Source: Bedellia somnulentella (taxonomy: Eukaryota; Arthropoda; Insecta; Lepidoptera; Bedelliidae). Taken from it: DNA of 64,000 nucleotides. A model generated the notes under the pieces. The model was given only the letters and a program-made list of their open reading frames with translations, did not search any database and was not told the origin of the DNA. The stretch lies in assembly GCA_963576735.1 (NCBI GenBank), contig OY755198.1, positions 9,410,535-9,474,534 on the forward strand, read 5' to 3'. A program made the position numbers and the translations under genes. Positions 41,845-53,238 of this stretch are shown here, piece after piece; position 1 is the first letter of the stretch, and every line of letters begins with the position of its first letter.

Positions 41845-42104
41845 CGACATTCTAAGCCGTGTAGTGCCGGCTTAGAATGTCGCTACCCCTTTCTACCCAC
41901 GGGTGTCGCAAGAGGCGACTAAGGGTATTGGGGCTTTTTATTAGATTTTTGGGCGATGCGGTTGGAGACCCATCACCAAAAACCTTTATTTTTACCATCT
42001 TTTCCCCACTCAACTTCCAAAAGTGGCTGAGGAATTTATAATTCCTTAGCTCTGGCTACCCCTTCCAGGGAAATATAACCGTGAGTATATGTATGTTTGT
42101 ATGT
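41845..42104 (+). mobile_element. SINE-A copy with 5' snap-back extension
   Basis: 10 bp duplication TATAAAAGGG at 41835-41844 and 42105-42114. The first 15 bases (CGACATTCTAAGCCG) are the inverse of the following CGGCTTAGAATGTCG, an extension not seen in other copies. Confidence 0.85.
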
Positions 42105-42114
42105 ATATAAAAGG

Positions 42115-42305
42115 GATAGAGCTAATGTGGAAGGTAATGTTAGTAGAGGACGGCCACAGTAGGCGTCCAAAATACGAAGAATAAAAGAGCATGTATGAAA
42201 ATACTAATGGAGTAGACGAAGCTAGGGGGTTACCAGGATCGTACGAAGTGGCGATCGATAGTCTCTGCCTACCCCAATGGGAACTAATTGCGTTAGAATA
42301 TGTTA
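42115..42305 (+). mobile_element. RTE-type LINE 3' fragment
   Basis: Internally deleted; ends GGGAACTAATTGCGTTAGAATATG. Confidence 0.65.
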
Positions 42306-42493
42306 TACTATATTTATATTTATGAAATAATACCTCTATCACCTATCCGGGGTTAATCATACAAAACGCAAAATACAGATATTGAATACACATATTAATA
42401 ATAACACAGATTGAACAGTGACGAACTTTTGAATCATATTCGCCGTTGGTTCAAATTTTATGCGCATCTTATCTTTGCAAACTTTAACGATAC

Positions 42494-42736
42494 TACATAC
42501 ATATACTCACGGCCATAACTCCCAAAAAGGGGTAGCCAGAGCTTTAGAGATAGAAGCTTCTCAGCCACATTTGGAAGTTGATAGGGAACAAGATGGTAGA
42601 AATAAAGTATCATTAGTGATGGATTTCCAACTGCATTGCCCATATACCAATTAAAAAGCCCCATACCCTTAATCGCCTCTTACGACACCCATAGGTAGAA
42701 AGGGGTAGTGAAATTCTAAGCCGACACTACACAGCA
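42494..42736 (-). mobile_element. SINE-A copy
   Basis: Diverged subtype with TTGATAGGGAACAAGATGG. Confidence 0.8.
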
Positions 42737-42972
42737 TAGTATTAAAGATAACTTTAATCATACAGAACGGAAAATAACACAGATTGAACCGTAACGAACC
42801 TAAGAACCATTTTTACTTGGTTCACTAATTCTTTACGCATCTTATCTTAGCAAAACTTTAATAATACTATATCAACAAAATACCTTACCTTGCAAATTTT
42901 AATTTGGGACACATTTTTGACTCCGTTAATTAACGGAATATTTGCTTGTACATTTAATTAAAATGGAATATT

Positions 42973-43079
42973 GTGTCTTTTAATCAAGTGTGACTTATCA
43001 TGTCAGATATAGATCATAGTTATAGTATATATAGTGAGGACATCTTCAGATCTGAATACAGAACCTTTCGAGTTCAACC
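42973..43079 (+). promoter_or_regulatory. Core promoter and 5' UTR of gene 2
   Basis: TATATATAG at 43026-43034 and TCAGA initiator-like at 43046. GTGTCTT (42973-42979) and GTGACTTATCA (42990-43000) include a GATA-type TTATCA and recur in the same order upstream of gene 3. The start context is TTCAACCATGG. Confidence 0.6.
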
Positions 43080-43113
43080 ATGGCTCGTTTAAGCAAAGCC
43101 ATTGTTTTTTTAG
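43080..43113 (+). CDS. Gene 2 exon 1 (signal peptide start)
   Basis: Eleven codons plus one base, ending G|GTAAGT. Joining to exon 2 gives a textbook signal peptide, strong support for this tiny exon. Confidence 0.82.
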
Positions 43114-46100
43114 GTAAGTTTTAAGTATTTATTAATACATTTAGGTTACATACATACAATCAAAAATTTACATACATACATACTCACTGCAATAAATCCC
43201 GAAAAGGGTAGCTATACTTGTAGAATATTAAATTCCTCAGTCACTTTTGGAACTTGAGTGGAAAAAGATTTTGAAATTAACGTTGTTGTTGGTCTCCCAC
43301 CGCATCGCCCAAAATCCGCTTCAAAAGTCCTACTACCGTTTGTCGCTTTTTACGAACATCCTCAGGAAGAAATGGGGTAGTGACATTCTAAGCCGGCACA
43401 ACACGGCAAAGTGCAAAAAAATGTAAGGCTACTAATTTCTGCAGAACTTTAGTAATTACTAGTGGATCGTCCCAGCTTCGCACGGGTAGCGTTGTTTTTT
43501 AAATATCTGATTTTTCTTTCTTTAGTCACTGCTCAAGCATTGTGAAATTCAGCGCAATGTTTTCAATTTATTAAATTCATAGCAATCCCTAAACAGTGTA
43601 GTTTGGTGATTTTAAATGCGCTTTAATGAACGGTTCAGTTTTTCCGTTTAATAGCAAATTTTGGAATAAAACGCTATGAAGTATTAATAACAATCTAAAA
43701 AATAAATCATTACGTGTTGTAGGCTGCAATACTGGCGCCATCTAGTATTTTATAAGTAAATTAGTAACGATTCGGTTTTGGTCACGGGCGCGATGGCTTA
43801 TTTTGTGTATAATTTCGGTGTTTCTCTAGCGATTTCTATGATTCTTTTTTATTGAATAGGTAATAATGTTACCTTATTTAAATTAGGGATGAATGAGAGG
43901 TTTACAAACGTAAGTGTAAACAAATACAATCAGAATGTTCCGAACTGCAAAGCTATCAGGAATTACACGTGTTATTGTGAGTCAACCGTAAAAGATAGAC
44001 ACAAACTGTTACGAATTTTTTTAGATAATTTTATGAAGAATATTTCCATCATACATGATTTCTATGTAAGTTTAACCATTAAGGCTGCACACGCGACGGA
44101 AGCTTAAAAAATGGAGTAACTTCTCCCGTTTTCCCAAAATTTTCCAAAATTCCCCTTTACTACTCTGCTGGAAAGTATACAAAAACTTGCCCAGAAGTAT
44201 GGAAAATAATTGTACCAAGTGTCGTTAAAATCCGTAGAGTAGTTTTTGTTTCATACAAACCGACAGACAGACAGACAGACAGACAGACAAAAATTTTACT
44301 GATTGCATTTTTGGCATCAGTATCGATACCTAATCACCACCTGATAGTTGTTGTGAAAATATAATTCATGTACAGAATTGACCTCTCTACAGATTTATTA
44401 TAAGTATAGATTATATTATTCCCTTTCTTTTTATATAAATACTTTGGTTCAAAAGTATATGTAGACGACGTAATAGCTCAATGGGTAGAACACCGGTTAA
44501 CGTGCAAGCGACTACTGTTCAAATCCCGGGTCGGGCCTAAACCAACTTGTGTTTTCTAAAGACATATGTGTGGTTCATTTATCACGGTTGTTAACGGTGA
44601 GGGAAAACATCGTGAGGAAACCCACATGGCTGAGTTGTACTTAGTCATGTGACAGTGTATTCGTACAAAACTGCGATAGGCCTGCCCCCTATCACGTGAG
44701 TACACTATCCATGCAAAACTTGAGTACTCTGAACACCAGGTGACAAAGTCTCGTGATGTTCAGAAGTATTAGAACCTCTGCCAACCCCTTCGGGGATATT
44801 CGGCGTGAACTTTTATGTTATATGTAGGACCTATGACAAAGAAGGATCATATCGTTGTTTTTAGCATTAGTAATATGCCAATAATATGGCCAACATATTT
44901 TTACAGTTACAAATTAATAATTATATATTCTATATCACCACCAATCTATTAGTTATTAAAACATGAAATGCAATTGCAATTTTTGTTTCTTGAAATAATA
45001 TTAGTCATTGTCATTTGGTTATGAATTATTACAAAGATCACCATAAATGCCATGTAGTGCCGGCTTAGAATGTTGCTACCCCTTTCTACCCACGGGTGTC
45101 GTTAGAGGCAACCAAGGGTATTGGGGCCTTTTATTGGATTTTTGGGCGATGCGGTTGGAGACCCGTCACACAACAACCTTTACTTTACCATCTTTACCCC
45201 ACTTAACTTTCCAAAAGTGGCTGAGGAACTTCTAATTCCTTAGCTCTGGCTTCCCCTTCTAGGGATTTATAGCCGTGAGTATATGTATATATGTATATTT
45301 ACAATCACAAATATGTAATTAATTTACCATTTATATTTGACATTATTATAATCTTTAATTCTTTTTTTTTCAGCTCTAATCTCATCGTTAATAGCGGCAC
45401 CCTGTCCCCCACCATGCCCATCCCCTTGTCTACCTCCGTGCCTCTACCCCTGCCCCAGTCCCTGCCCCTGCCCCTGTCCTTGTGCCCCATCATGCCCCAC
45501 TCCTTGCGGCAGCATTACTCGTATTATTTCTTGTAATGGTGGTTGCGGAAGAGGTTGCGGGGGAGGTTGCGGAGGAGGTTGTGGAGGAGGCTGCACTTCT
45601 CCAATTCAATTTGTTTCATGTGATTATGGTGGTGGTTGCGCCGGTGGTTGCAGCTGTGGTGATGGTTGTGGAAGTATGGGTGGTGGAGGTTGCGGCAGTA
45701 GTTGTGACTATGGCTGTGTAAGAAGCTGTAATGCTCCTGTTTGCCTAATGTGTGGTGGTTGCGAAAGTGGTTGCGGTGGAGGCTGTGGTGGCGGGTACCA
45801 AGATTACACCTTTATCCAATCACAAATGGCACCACCCATGCCACAACCATGCCCCCGTCCTTGCCCCTGCGTCTGCCCTTGTCCACAACCATGCCCCTGC
45901 CCCGCACCGCGCCCAGTACCATGCCCCATGCCTTCTTGTATCACGCAAATCCCCTGTCCTACACCCATGCCTCAACCGAGTCCCATGCCCTGCCCTTGTA
46001 TATTGCCACGCCCCTGTCCTGTACCTAGTCCACAACCAAGCCCCATGCCTACCAATTTAATCATGCAAATACCCTGTCCTGCACCTATGCCGCAACCGTG

Positions 46101-49100
46101 CCCCATGCCTTCTCCTTGTATTATGCCATGCCCCTGTCCTGTACCTAGTCCACAATCATGTCCCATGCCCTGCCCTTGTATTATGCCATGCCCCTGCCCT
46201 ACACCTACTCCAGCACCGTGCCCCATGCCCTGCCCTTGTATTATGCCATACCGCTGCCCTGCACCAATGCCGCAACCGTGCTCTATACCGGCTCCTTCAA
46301 TCATGCAAATACCCTGTCCTGCACCAATGCCGCAACCGTGCCCTATACCGGCTCCTTTAATCATGCAAATACCCTGTCCTGCACCCATGCCGCAACCGTG
46401 CCCTATACCGGCTCCTTCAATCATGCAAATACCCTGTCCTGCACCAATGCCGCAACCGTGCCCTATACCGGCTCCTTCAATCATGCAAATACCCTGTCCT
46501 GCACCCATGCCGCAACCGTGCCCTATACCGGCTCCTTCAATCATGCAAATACCCTGTCCTGCACCAATGCCGCAACCGTGCCCTATACTGGCTCCTTCAA
46601 TCATGCAAATACCCTGTCCTGCACCCATGCCGCAACAGAGCCCCATACCCTGCCCTTGTATTATGCCCTGCCCATGTCCTGTTCCGTGTCCACAACCTTC
46701 TGGGGGAGGTTCTATGGAAATGATTTTTGTAAATGAAGGTTGTGGAGGAAACTGTCAAGGAGGTTGTGGAAGAGGCTTTGAAGCGCCTGTCTATTATGAA
46801 CAATGTAATTGCGGAGGATGCTGCAATGGTAAGTTACTTCACAAAATGTTTTTAAATATTATAAACCTTTTTATTCCATCTCTTTTGTTGTTTTAAATGT
46901 CCCACGGCGCCGGTTTAATATCGGCATGACTTATATCAAATATGACCGGGGTTCATAATTATCTTTACATATTTTACTTTTAATATTCAAATGGCATTAG
47001 AAACTGTTTTTGGAATTCTTGAAACATGTGGTGAATTTAAAGATTTTTAAATGTGCGCACTCCTCATTATATTCCCAATATAATCAATTTAGTATTTTTT
47101 TTATCTGTATCAGGAATAAGCGGGTTTTTTATTTCCTGAGGTAATTGACAAAACTGCAAACTTTTAAATGATTTTTTTGGGATAAAGTTCGTCAATACGT
47201 TTAAGGATAACTATTTAACAAAGTTATATAAAATTGCAACCGTGATAGCCCAGTGAGTAGAACTCTCGGTTATCGTGCAAACGACTAGTGTTCAAATCCT
47301 GGGTCGGGCCTACACCAATTTGTCTTTTCTAAAGACATATGTGTGGTTAATTTATCATGGTTGTTAACGGTGAGGGAAAACATCGTGAGGAAACCCACAT
47401 TGCTGAGTTGTACTTAGTCATGTGACAGTGTATTCGTACAAAACGGCGATAGGCCTGCCCCCTATCACGTGAGTACACTGTCCATGCAAAACGTGGGTAC
47501 TCTGAACACCAGGTGACAAAGTCACGTGATGTTCAGAAGTATTAGTACCTCTGCCAACCCCTTTGGGGATATTCGGCGTGAACGTTTATGTTATATAAAA
47601 TTGTTATGGGATGGCAATGGGTAAATTTTACGCAGACAATCGAACGTTACTCGCATAATTGATGGAAGAGTTGTAAAAGATTATGAGTTTCGGATGTCCT
47701 ACTTTTAGCAGAAAATGAATTTATTTATTTTCTAGGTACCTACACAAACAGCATTATAAAAAAACATTCAAAAAAGTGTATAGATTCGGCTCTGTTACAA
47801 TGCCAAAAATAGTGCACACAACATTATTGGTTATTATGTTATCAAATATTATTAAAACCAAAACAACTCTTCAAATGAGGTACAATAGTGATATTTAGAA
47901 ATATTAGTACCTCTGTCATTTCTTTGGGAGTATTACGTTGTTACCTTTTGAGTTTGAGAAAGTAGGGTGAATCGATATATATAAAAGAAAGTGGTGTTAG
48001 TTACACTATTTATAACTCGAGAACGGATATACCGATCTAGCTGAAAATTGTTGAAGAGGTAGCTTAGAACCAGAAAAACGACATAGGATATGCATCATCA
48101 CGCTAAGTTTCGTAAGGGATAAGCAGTAAAAAAAAATTAACACCATCCGTGCGAATCCGGGGCGGACCACTAGTTTTGAATAAATGAAGTTTTAAAGTTC
48201 ATTATCGTTTCAGAAGCGGTCTGTCAATGTCAACCAATTATAGTGCAAGAAAATTGTGATTATCGAGGAGGCTGTTGTGGATGTTGCTGTAATGGTAAGC
48301 TATTTTTTATTTTATACGATAGTTAGGCGTTCTCAACAGTAAGTGTAAAGGTAGACAAGTGACCTTCCGAATTAAACAGATGTAGGGAACGCTAACATTA
48401 CTTGAAAAAGTGTAAAAGAACAAAGGGAAGCAGAATGTCGCAATGTTGTTTGTTGGCCACATCGTGATGTGGGTTGGGCAGATCAGTGATATGAAATCGA
48501 TTCTCGATATGGACAACTTAACGCGCGGCCTGTTCATGAAATTGCTAAGATTATTTGGTCATTACCGGTAGAGGCGCTGAAAACGCTTTGTTTATGTGTG
48601 AAGATGGCGGCCGCTGGCAAAAGTGTTGTTCCTCGAGGTTAAAAAATCTAATAATTCGTTATGAAGCGAGGAAGAAAGTGATAACAAAAGAGTCTTCGAC
48701 AAAAGGGTTCTCGAGTACTATGCCAATTACAAAAATACTAAGCAATATTTTAAAAAACCATAGAGTCCGGCATTGGCAAAAAGCGCATTTCACAGCTCAC
48801 CCCATTTCTGCGATCTGGCCAAGCGGGTATGACAAAATCGTGATACGTTGACGATTTTATGATGTATTCAAATTAAGTTGGCCACATCATGAAATGTGAC
48901 GAATGTGATGTGTTTAAATCTACGATGTGGTCTACGATACTTACGCCATTAGTTCCCATTGGGGTAGGCAGAGACTAGCGATTGCCACTTCGTACGATCC
49001 TGACAAACCTCTCTGGCTTTGTTTACATCCATCAATCTTTTCATACATGCTTTTTTATTTTTCATATTTCGAACGCCTGCCTTTTTGAGCACACTCTCAA

Positions 49101-52100
49101 TTTTGTCCAATTCTAACGCCCAGTTCCTGAATTGAGTATTCCAGCTGAACACAACTTAAGTATCGTTCTGTCGCATTGAAATCTTAACAACTGAATGAGA
49201 CAAAACGATACTAAAGTTGTTCTCTTCTAAAAGTTGTTCTTGAATACTCAATTCAAAAATCGGGCGTTAATAGTTAAATTTCGTTTTCGTATTTTATAAA
49301 ATCAATAAATTGTTACCCTGAACTCTCTTTTTTATACAATTACAAATAAGAAGTGAAAGAGAATAACTACTAAATGAATGAGAATAATACTAAGAGAATT
49401 ACTAAATGATACAAAATATACTACACCCTAAACTTTTTCAAAAACTATTGCGAGCACTTGTTGAGGGTTTGAGTTCGGGGTTGTAAGAGGTACTCAATAC
49501 TCAATAGATGTATTGCGTTCCACAATGCTTTTCTTAGATGGTAAGTATGTAATTATGTTACAGCATTGTGGACCCTGTTGGGCACAGCAATTAGAGGAGA
49601 GGACGAAGTAATTATAATTTATCATTGAGATATTCACTTAGACTATAATAGCATTTATTTATTAGTAGCTCCTTAAGATTTTTTTTAGAAATTAGCGATA
49701 GTGGCTTCCTCTCTTAGAGGTTTTGGCAGTTTACTATAGATATTTATGTGATGATGTTATTCGTGAAAGGTGTGGTGTAAAAGATGATATTGTAAGAAAG
49801 ATAGAAAAAGGAATGTTGAGATGGTTTGGGCACATAGAGAGGATGGATGACAGTAAATTGGTGAAAGAGATATCATGAATGTCAAAACTGGTGTTCGTAT
49901 TATGTAAATAAAAATAACCTGACAGAGTAATGTAAAGTGACTGACTGTCAAACAACGCAAAGACGGCTACTGGTCGTAGAAAGTAAAAAATTACATACAT
50001 ACATACATATACTCACGGCTATAAATCCCTAGAAGGGGTAGCCAGAGCTAAGGAATTAGAAATCCCTCAGCCATTTTTGGACGTTGCGTGGGGAAAAGGT
50101 GGTAAAAATAAAGGTTGTTGGTGATGGGTCTCCAACCGCATCGCCCAATAATCCCTTAAAATGCCCCAATACCGTTAGTCGCCTCTTACGTACACCCACC
50201 GGAAGACATGGGGTAGTGCTATTCTAAGCCGACACTACACAGCTAAAAAAATATCTATTAAAAAATTATTATGCATTATGTAGTTGTACTTAGTCATGTG
50301 ATAGTATATTCGTACAAAAACTTCGATAGGCCTGCCCCCTATCACGTGAGTACATTGTCTAAACAAAACGTTGGTACTTACCAGGCGACAATGTCAAGTG
50401 ATGCTGAGAAGTATAAGTATATCTGTGAACCCCGTCGGGGTTATACGGCATGTTCTGTGCTTAAGAACTGAGAAAACTTTTCTCAAAATCTTCATGGAAA
50501 CGGAAATAAAAGAAATGTAAAGGTATAATAACTGCAACTTCATGCCGTACTTATTTATGCGAAAATGGACGCCATTTGGTTGTTTTCGCGCATTTTGTAA
50601 GATCAACACTGTTATTTTTTGTAAACTGTATCTTTTCCTTGACTTATTTTGTAAAAATATTTACATATTCGTATGAATTTGGCAACAAATAATATTTTTT
50701 TTTCTTCTTCTTCATATTTTTTATATAATTAGTATACGGATTTCGATTGGTGTATTGCCGGCTTAGAATGTCACTACCCCTTTCTTCCCACGGGTGTCGT
50801 AAGAGGTGATTAAGGGTATTGGGGCTTTTTAATGGATTTTTGAGCGATGCGGTTGGAGACCCATCACCTTTATTATATGCCATCCGTTCCCCACTTAACT
50901 TCCAAAAGTGGCTTAGGAATTTCTACGGGTACCCCTTCTAGGGATTTATAGCCGTGAGTATATGAATGAATGAATTTATGATTTCTATATGTCATGGTTG
51001 CTTACAGAACCTGCCTGTCAATGTCAACCAATGATGGTGCAAGAGAGCTGTGATTACGGATTTGGTGGAGGTTGCGGAGGATGCAGTTGCGGAGGTGGAG
51101 GTGGCTGTGTAGTTCCACTTGTGATTTGTTGCTGCTGTGAAAACGGCGGTGGTTGCGCAAGTGGTAGTGGAGGAGGTTGCAGTTGTGGTTGCGGAGGAGG
51201 TTGCATTAGTGGTTGCGGAGGAGGTTGCAGTGGCGGTTGCGCATGTGGTTGCGGAGGAGGTTGCACTGGAGGTTGCGGTTGTGGTTGCGGAGGAGGCTGT
51301 ATTGGTAAGTAATCATTCTTAATATATTTTTACTTTTTAATACAAGAATTTGGTATGCTGACACTACTAGTAGAACAGATTTATTACAAATGTAGATATC
51401 AAGATAGAAATGTAAGGCTATTTTCATCCTAGCAAAAACAAAGATGTTATTTAAGTTATTTTTATAAGAAAGGTGTTTGTATCTATCTATCGTACCCCAC
51501 TGATAAAGTCATAGACATTTTGAAAAGGAAATTTATGATGATGGGCAATGATTTAAACAAAAATGGTTAAACTAATGTTTTAAGTATACAGGAATAAAAA
51601 GAAAAGCTAAAACAAAAAATAAAAATATAAAAATAACAATTCGCATATACATACATACATACATAGATATACTCACGGCTATAAATCCCTAGAAGGGGTA
51701 GTCAGAGCTAAGGAATTAGAAATTCCTCAGTCACTTTTGGAAGTTGCGTGGGGAAAAGATGGTAAAATAAAGGTTGTTGGTGACGGGTCTCCAACCGCAT
51801 CGCCCAAAAATCCCTTAGAAAGCCCCAATACCGTTAGTCACCTCTTACGTACACCCACCGGAAGAAATGGGGTAGTGTTATTCTAAGCCGACACTACACA
51901 GCCCAATATACATTATCTAACAGTCACTTATAAACCCCTAAATCTTAAATGACTCATCAATGAATTTTAACTGTTTCTATTATCTTTTGCAGGATGTTCT
52001 GCACAACCCGTATGCGTACAATTAACCGGCGGTTGCGGCAGTAGTAGCAGCGGTGGTTGCGCATGTGGTTGCAGTGGTGGTTGCGGAGGAGGTTGCAGCG

Positions 52101-52210
52101 GTGGTTGCGGAGGAGGTTGTGGAGGAAGTTGCAGTGGAGGTTGCGGAGGAGGTTGCAGCGGTTGTTGCTGCCCATGCCAAATGATATGTTGCGCCCCACG
52201 TGGCTGTTAA
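43080..52210 (+). CDS. Gene 2: secreted Cys-Pro/Cys-Gly structural protein (5 exons)
   Basis: Spliced from 43080-43113, 45374-46828, 48214-48294, 51008-51304 and 51993-52210 (2085 nt, 694 aa); all introns GT-AG and phase 1. Residues 1-20 are a signal peptide (MARLSKAIVFL then ALISSLIAA). Then a CPxPC block (~21-58), a Cys-Gly region (~59-150), a 20-residue Pro/Cys/Gln repeat domain (~155-445), a linker with MEMIFVNEGCGG, a duplicated EAVCQCQPIIVQENCDY module encoded by exons 3 and 4, further Cys-Gly arrays, and the end CCCPCQMICCAPRGC. No enzyme motif. Probably an extracellular, disulphide-rich structural protein. The gene is about 31 kb downstream of gene 1 and 5 kb upstream of gene 3. Confidence 0.8.
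43170..43408 (-). mobile_element. SINE-A copy, diverged
   Basis: In intron 1 of gene 2. Confidence 0.75.
43459..44410 (-). mobile_element. Non-autonomous Helitron
   Basis: On the - strand starts TCTATACTTATAATAAATCT (44410) and ends CGTGCGAAGCTGGGACGATCCACTAG (43459), with the hairpin before CTAG. 952 bp. Includes a (CAGA)n microsatellite at about 44262-44290. Related copy at 13689. Confidence 0.8.
44464..44825 (+). mobile_element. SINE-C copy, GACGTAATAGCTC subtype
   Basis: Full length, same subtype as 12103. 44826-45048 has nothing recognised. Confidence 0.85.
45049..45298 (+). mobile_element. SINE-A copy
   Basis: GCCATGTAGTGCCGGC subtype; ends 75 bp before exon 2 of gene 2. Confidence 0.83.
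45374..46828 (+). CDS. Gene 2 exon 2 (signal end, Cys-Pro block, 60 bp repeats)
   Basis: 1455 nt after TTTTTTTTTCAG. Encodes ALISSLIAAPCPPPCPSPC, a Cys-Gly region, then about 13 units of a 60 bp repeat (45901-46680; consensus IPCPAPMPQPCPIPAPSIMQ), then GGGSMEMIFVNEGCGGNCQ and EQCNCGGCCN. The donor is G|GTAAGT. Confidence 0.85.
45901..46680 (+). repeat. 60 bp coding tandem repeat in gene 2
   Basis: Units end in CCTGTCCT every 60 bp. The first half is diverged (PCPCIMPCPCP forms). The last six (46321-46680) are almost identical and alternate CACCAATG / CACCCATG, a 120 bp dimer pattern. Confidence 0.9.
47237..47590 (+). mobile_element. SINE-C copy, full length
   Basis: 13 bp perfect target duplication TTATATAAAATTG at 47224-47236 and 47591-47603. 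Confidence 0.92.
47972..48173 (+). mobile_element. Short non-autonomous Helitron
   Basis: Starts TCGATATATATAAAAGAAAG, ends GCGAATCCGGGGCGGACCACTAG, inserted between A and T. 202 bp. It ends 40 bp before gene 2 exon 3. Confidence 0.75.
48214..48294 (+). CDS. Gene 2 exon 3 (CQCQP module, first copy)
   Basis: 81 nt, phase 1 at both ends (TCGTTTCAG, G|GTAAGC). Encodes EAVCQCQPIIVQENCDYRGG and CCGCCCN. Its first 17 residues match the start of exon 4 at 13 positions, so one was copied from the other. Confidence 0.78.
48295..48937. other. Intron 3, first part: no gene recognised
   Basis: A 98-codon frame at 48555-48851 has no recognisable domain. TTGGCCACATC.TGA occurs twice (near 48455 and 48879). 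Confidence 0.4.
48938..49113 (-). mobile_element. RTE-type LINE 3' fragment
   Basis: Encodes AGVRNMKNKKACMKRLMDVN and the CQDRTKWQSLVSAYP end on the - strand. Interrupted by the following MITE. Confidence 0.7.
49114..49269. mobile_element. Palindromic MITE with TA ends
   Basis: TAACGCCC...GGGCGTTA with inner inverted AATTGAGTATTC.AGCTGA and AAGTATCGTT. TA ends suggest Tc1/mariner mobilisation. Same family at 56935-57180. 49270-49740 shows nothing else. Confidence 0.75.
49741..49877 (+). mobile_element. RTE-type LINE internal fragment
   Basis: Relics of IRERCGVKDDIVRKIEKGML and RWFGHIERMDDSKLVKEI. Confidence 0.7.
49993..50243 (-). mobile_element. SINE-A copy, full length
   Basis: (CATA)n tail; TAAAAAA on both sides may be the target duplication. 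Confidence 0.85.
50280..50452 (+). mobile_element. SINE-C 3' half
   Basis: 5'-truncated, diverged. Confidence 0.65.
50749..50975 (+). mobile_element. SINE-A copy next to a splice acceptor
   Basis: Ends only 32 bp before gene 2 exon 4, so it supplies part of the intron end where a branch point would lie. Confidence 0.8.
51008..51304 (+). CDS. Gene 2 exon 4 (CQCQP module, second copy, plus Cys-Gly array)
   Basis: 297 nt, phase 1 at both ends (GCTTACAG, G|GTAAGT). Encodes EPACQCQPMMVQESCDYGFG, VVPLVICCCCENGGG and a Cys-Gly array with CSCGCGGGC and CACGCGGGC variants. Confidence 0.82.
51649..51901 (-). mobile_element. SINE-A copy, full length
   Basis: In intron 4 of gene 2. Confidence 0.85.
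51993..52210 (+). CDS. Gene 2 exon 5 (C-terminus)
   Basis: After ATCTTTTGCAG. Encodes GCSAQPVCVQLTGGCGSSSS, Cys-Gly array and SGCCCPCQMICCAPRGC, then TAA. Confidence 0.82.
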
Positions 52211-52613
52211 AATATCATTGAGAAGCGAAACTTATGCTATAATTGACGAATAAGCTATGCCTTAAGTATAAAAGATGGGGAGTGAATGTTTTTTTATACC
52301 ATTTTTTTTACTGTTACTGAATAATATAAAAAAAAACTGGTTTTTCTTCCCATTTAATTGTGTAGATTTCGTACGACCAGTTTATGCTATAAATATTATT
52401 TTACTTCTACTCTACTGTCATTGATGTTATTTTTTTCTTTGAGCAATATCTGTTAACTAATTATATTTTCTACTAATCACTGTTTGAGTTTTATAGTCTG
52501 TAAATGTATGAAAAAATTTACGCGTTTTTAAGTTTTTATTTTATGTTGGCTATATATATATATATGGTGTTTTCTTGTTTTATATATATGAAATATGTAT
52601 GTTGAATAGTTCA

Positions 52614-52640
52614 TAATTAAATAGTATCATCTCAATGTGT
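52614..52640 (+). terminator. Possible polyadenylation signal of gene 2
   Basis: ATTAAA (about 52616) followed by a T/GT-rich stretch, ~400 bp after the stop. Weak. Confidence 0.35.
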
Positions 52641-52651
52641 TTATTATTTGT

Positions 52652-53238
52652 GCCGTGTAGTGCCGGCTTAGAATGTCACTACCCCTTTGTACCCACGGGT
52701 GTCGTAAGAGGCGACTAAGGGTATCGGACTTTTTAAAGTGGTTTTTGAGAGATGCGACTTGAGACCCATCACCAATGATACTTTATTTCTACCATCTTGT
52801 ATCCTAACAACTTCCAAATGTGGCTGAGGAGTCTCTGGCTCAAAAACTCTGGCATCCCTTGTTTGAGATTTATACATACATACATACATATACTCACGGC
52901 TATAAATCTCTAGAAGGGGTAGCCAGAGCTAAGGAATTCGAAATTCCTCAGCCACGTTTGGAAAATTGAGTGAGGAAAAGATGGTAAAATAAAGGTTGTT
53001 GGTGATGGGGCTCCAACCGCATCGCCCGAAAATCCCTTAAAAGCCCCAATACCGTTAGTCGCCTCTGACGTACACCCACCGGAAGAAATGGGGTAGTGCT
53101 ATTCTAATGCGACACTACACAGCAAATTCTACCATCTTGTATCCTATCAACTTCCGAATGTGGCTGAGGAGTCTCTGGCTCAAAAACTCTGGCATCCCTT
53201 GTTTGGGATTTATGGCCGTGAGGTTATGAATGTATGTA
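52652..53238 (+). mobile_element. SINE-A copy with an 87 bp duplication around a nested SINE-A
   Basis: The outer + copy contains an inner - copy at 52874-53124. 87 bp of the outer copy is present on both sides (52787-52873 and 53127-53213, three mismatches), again a very long target duplication. Confidence 0.8.

Larger units (their letters stand above)
46829..48213. other. Gene 2 intron 2
   Basis: Apart from the SINE-C at 47237 and the Helitron at 47972 it holds no recognisable feature. Confidence 0.6.

Noticed and set aside
45972..46646. - strand frame of 224 codons opposite gene 2 exon 2
   Set aside because: It mirrors the 60 bp repeat; it has no start context or signal peptide.
48555..48851. 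98-codon + frame in gene 2 intron 3
   Set aside because: No domain, no promoter, composition like the surrounding intron.
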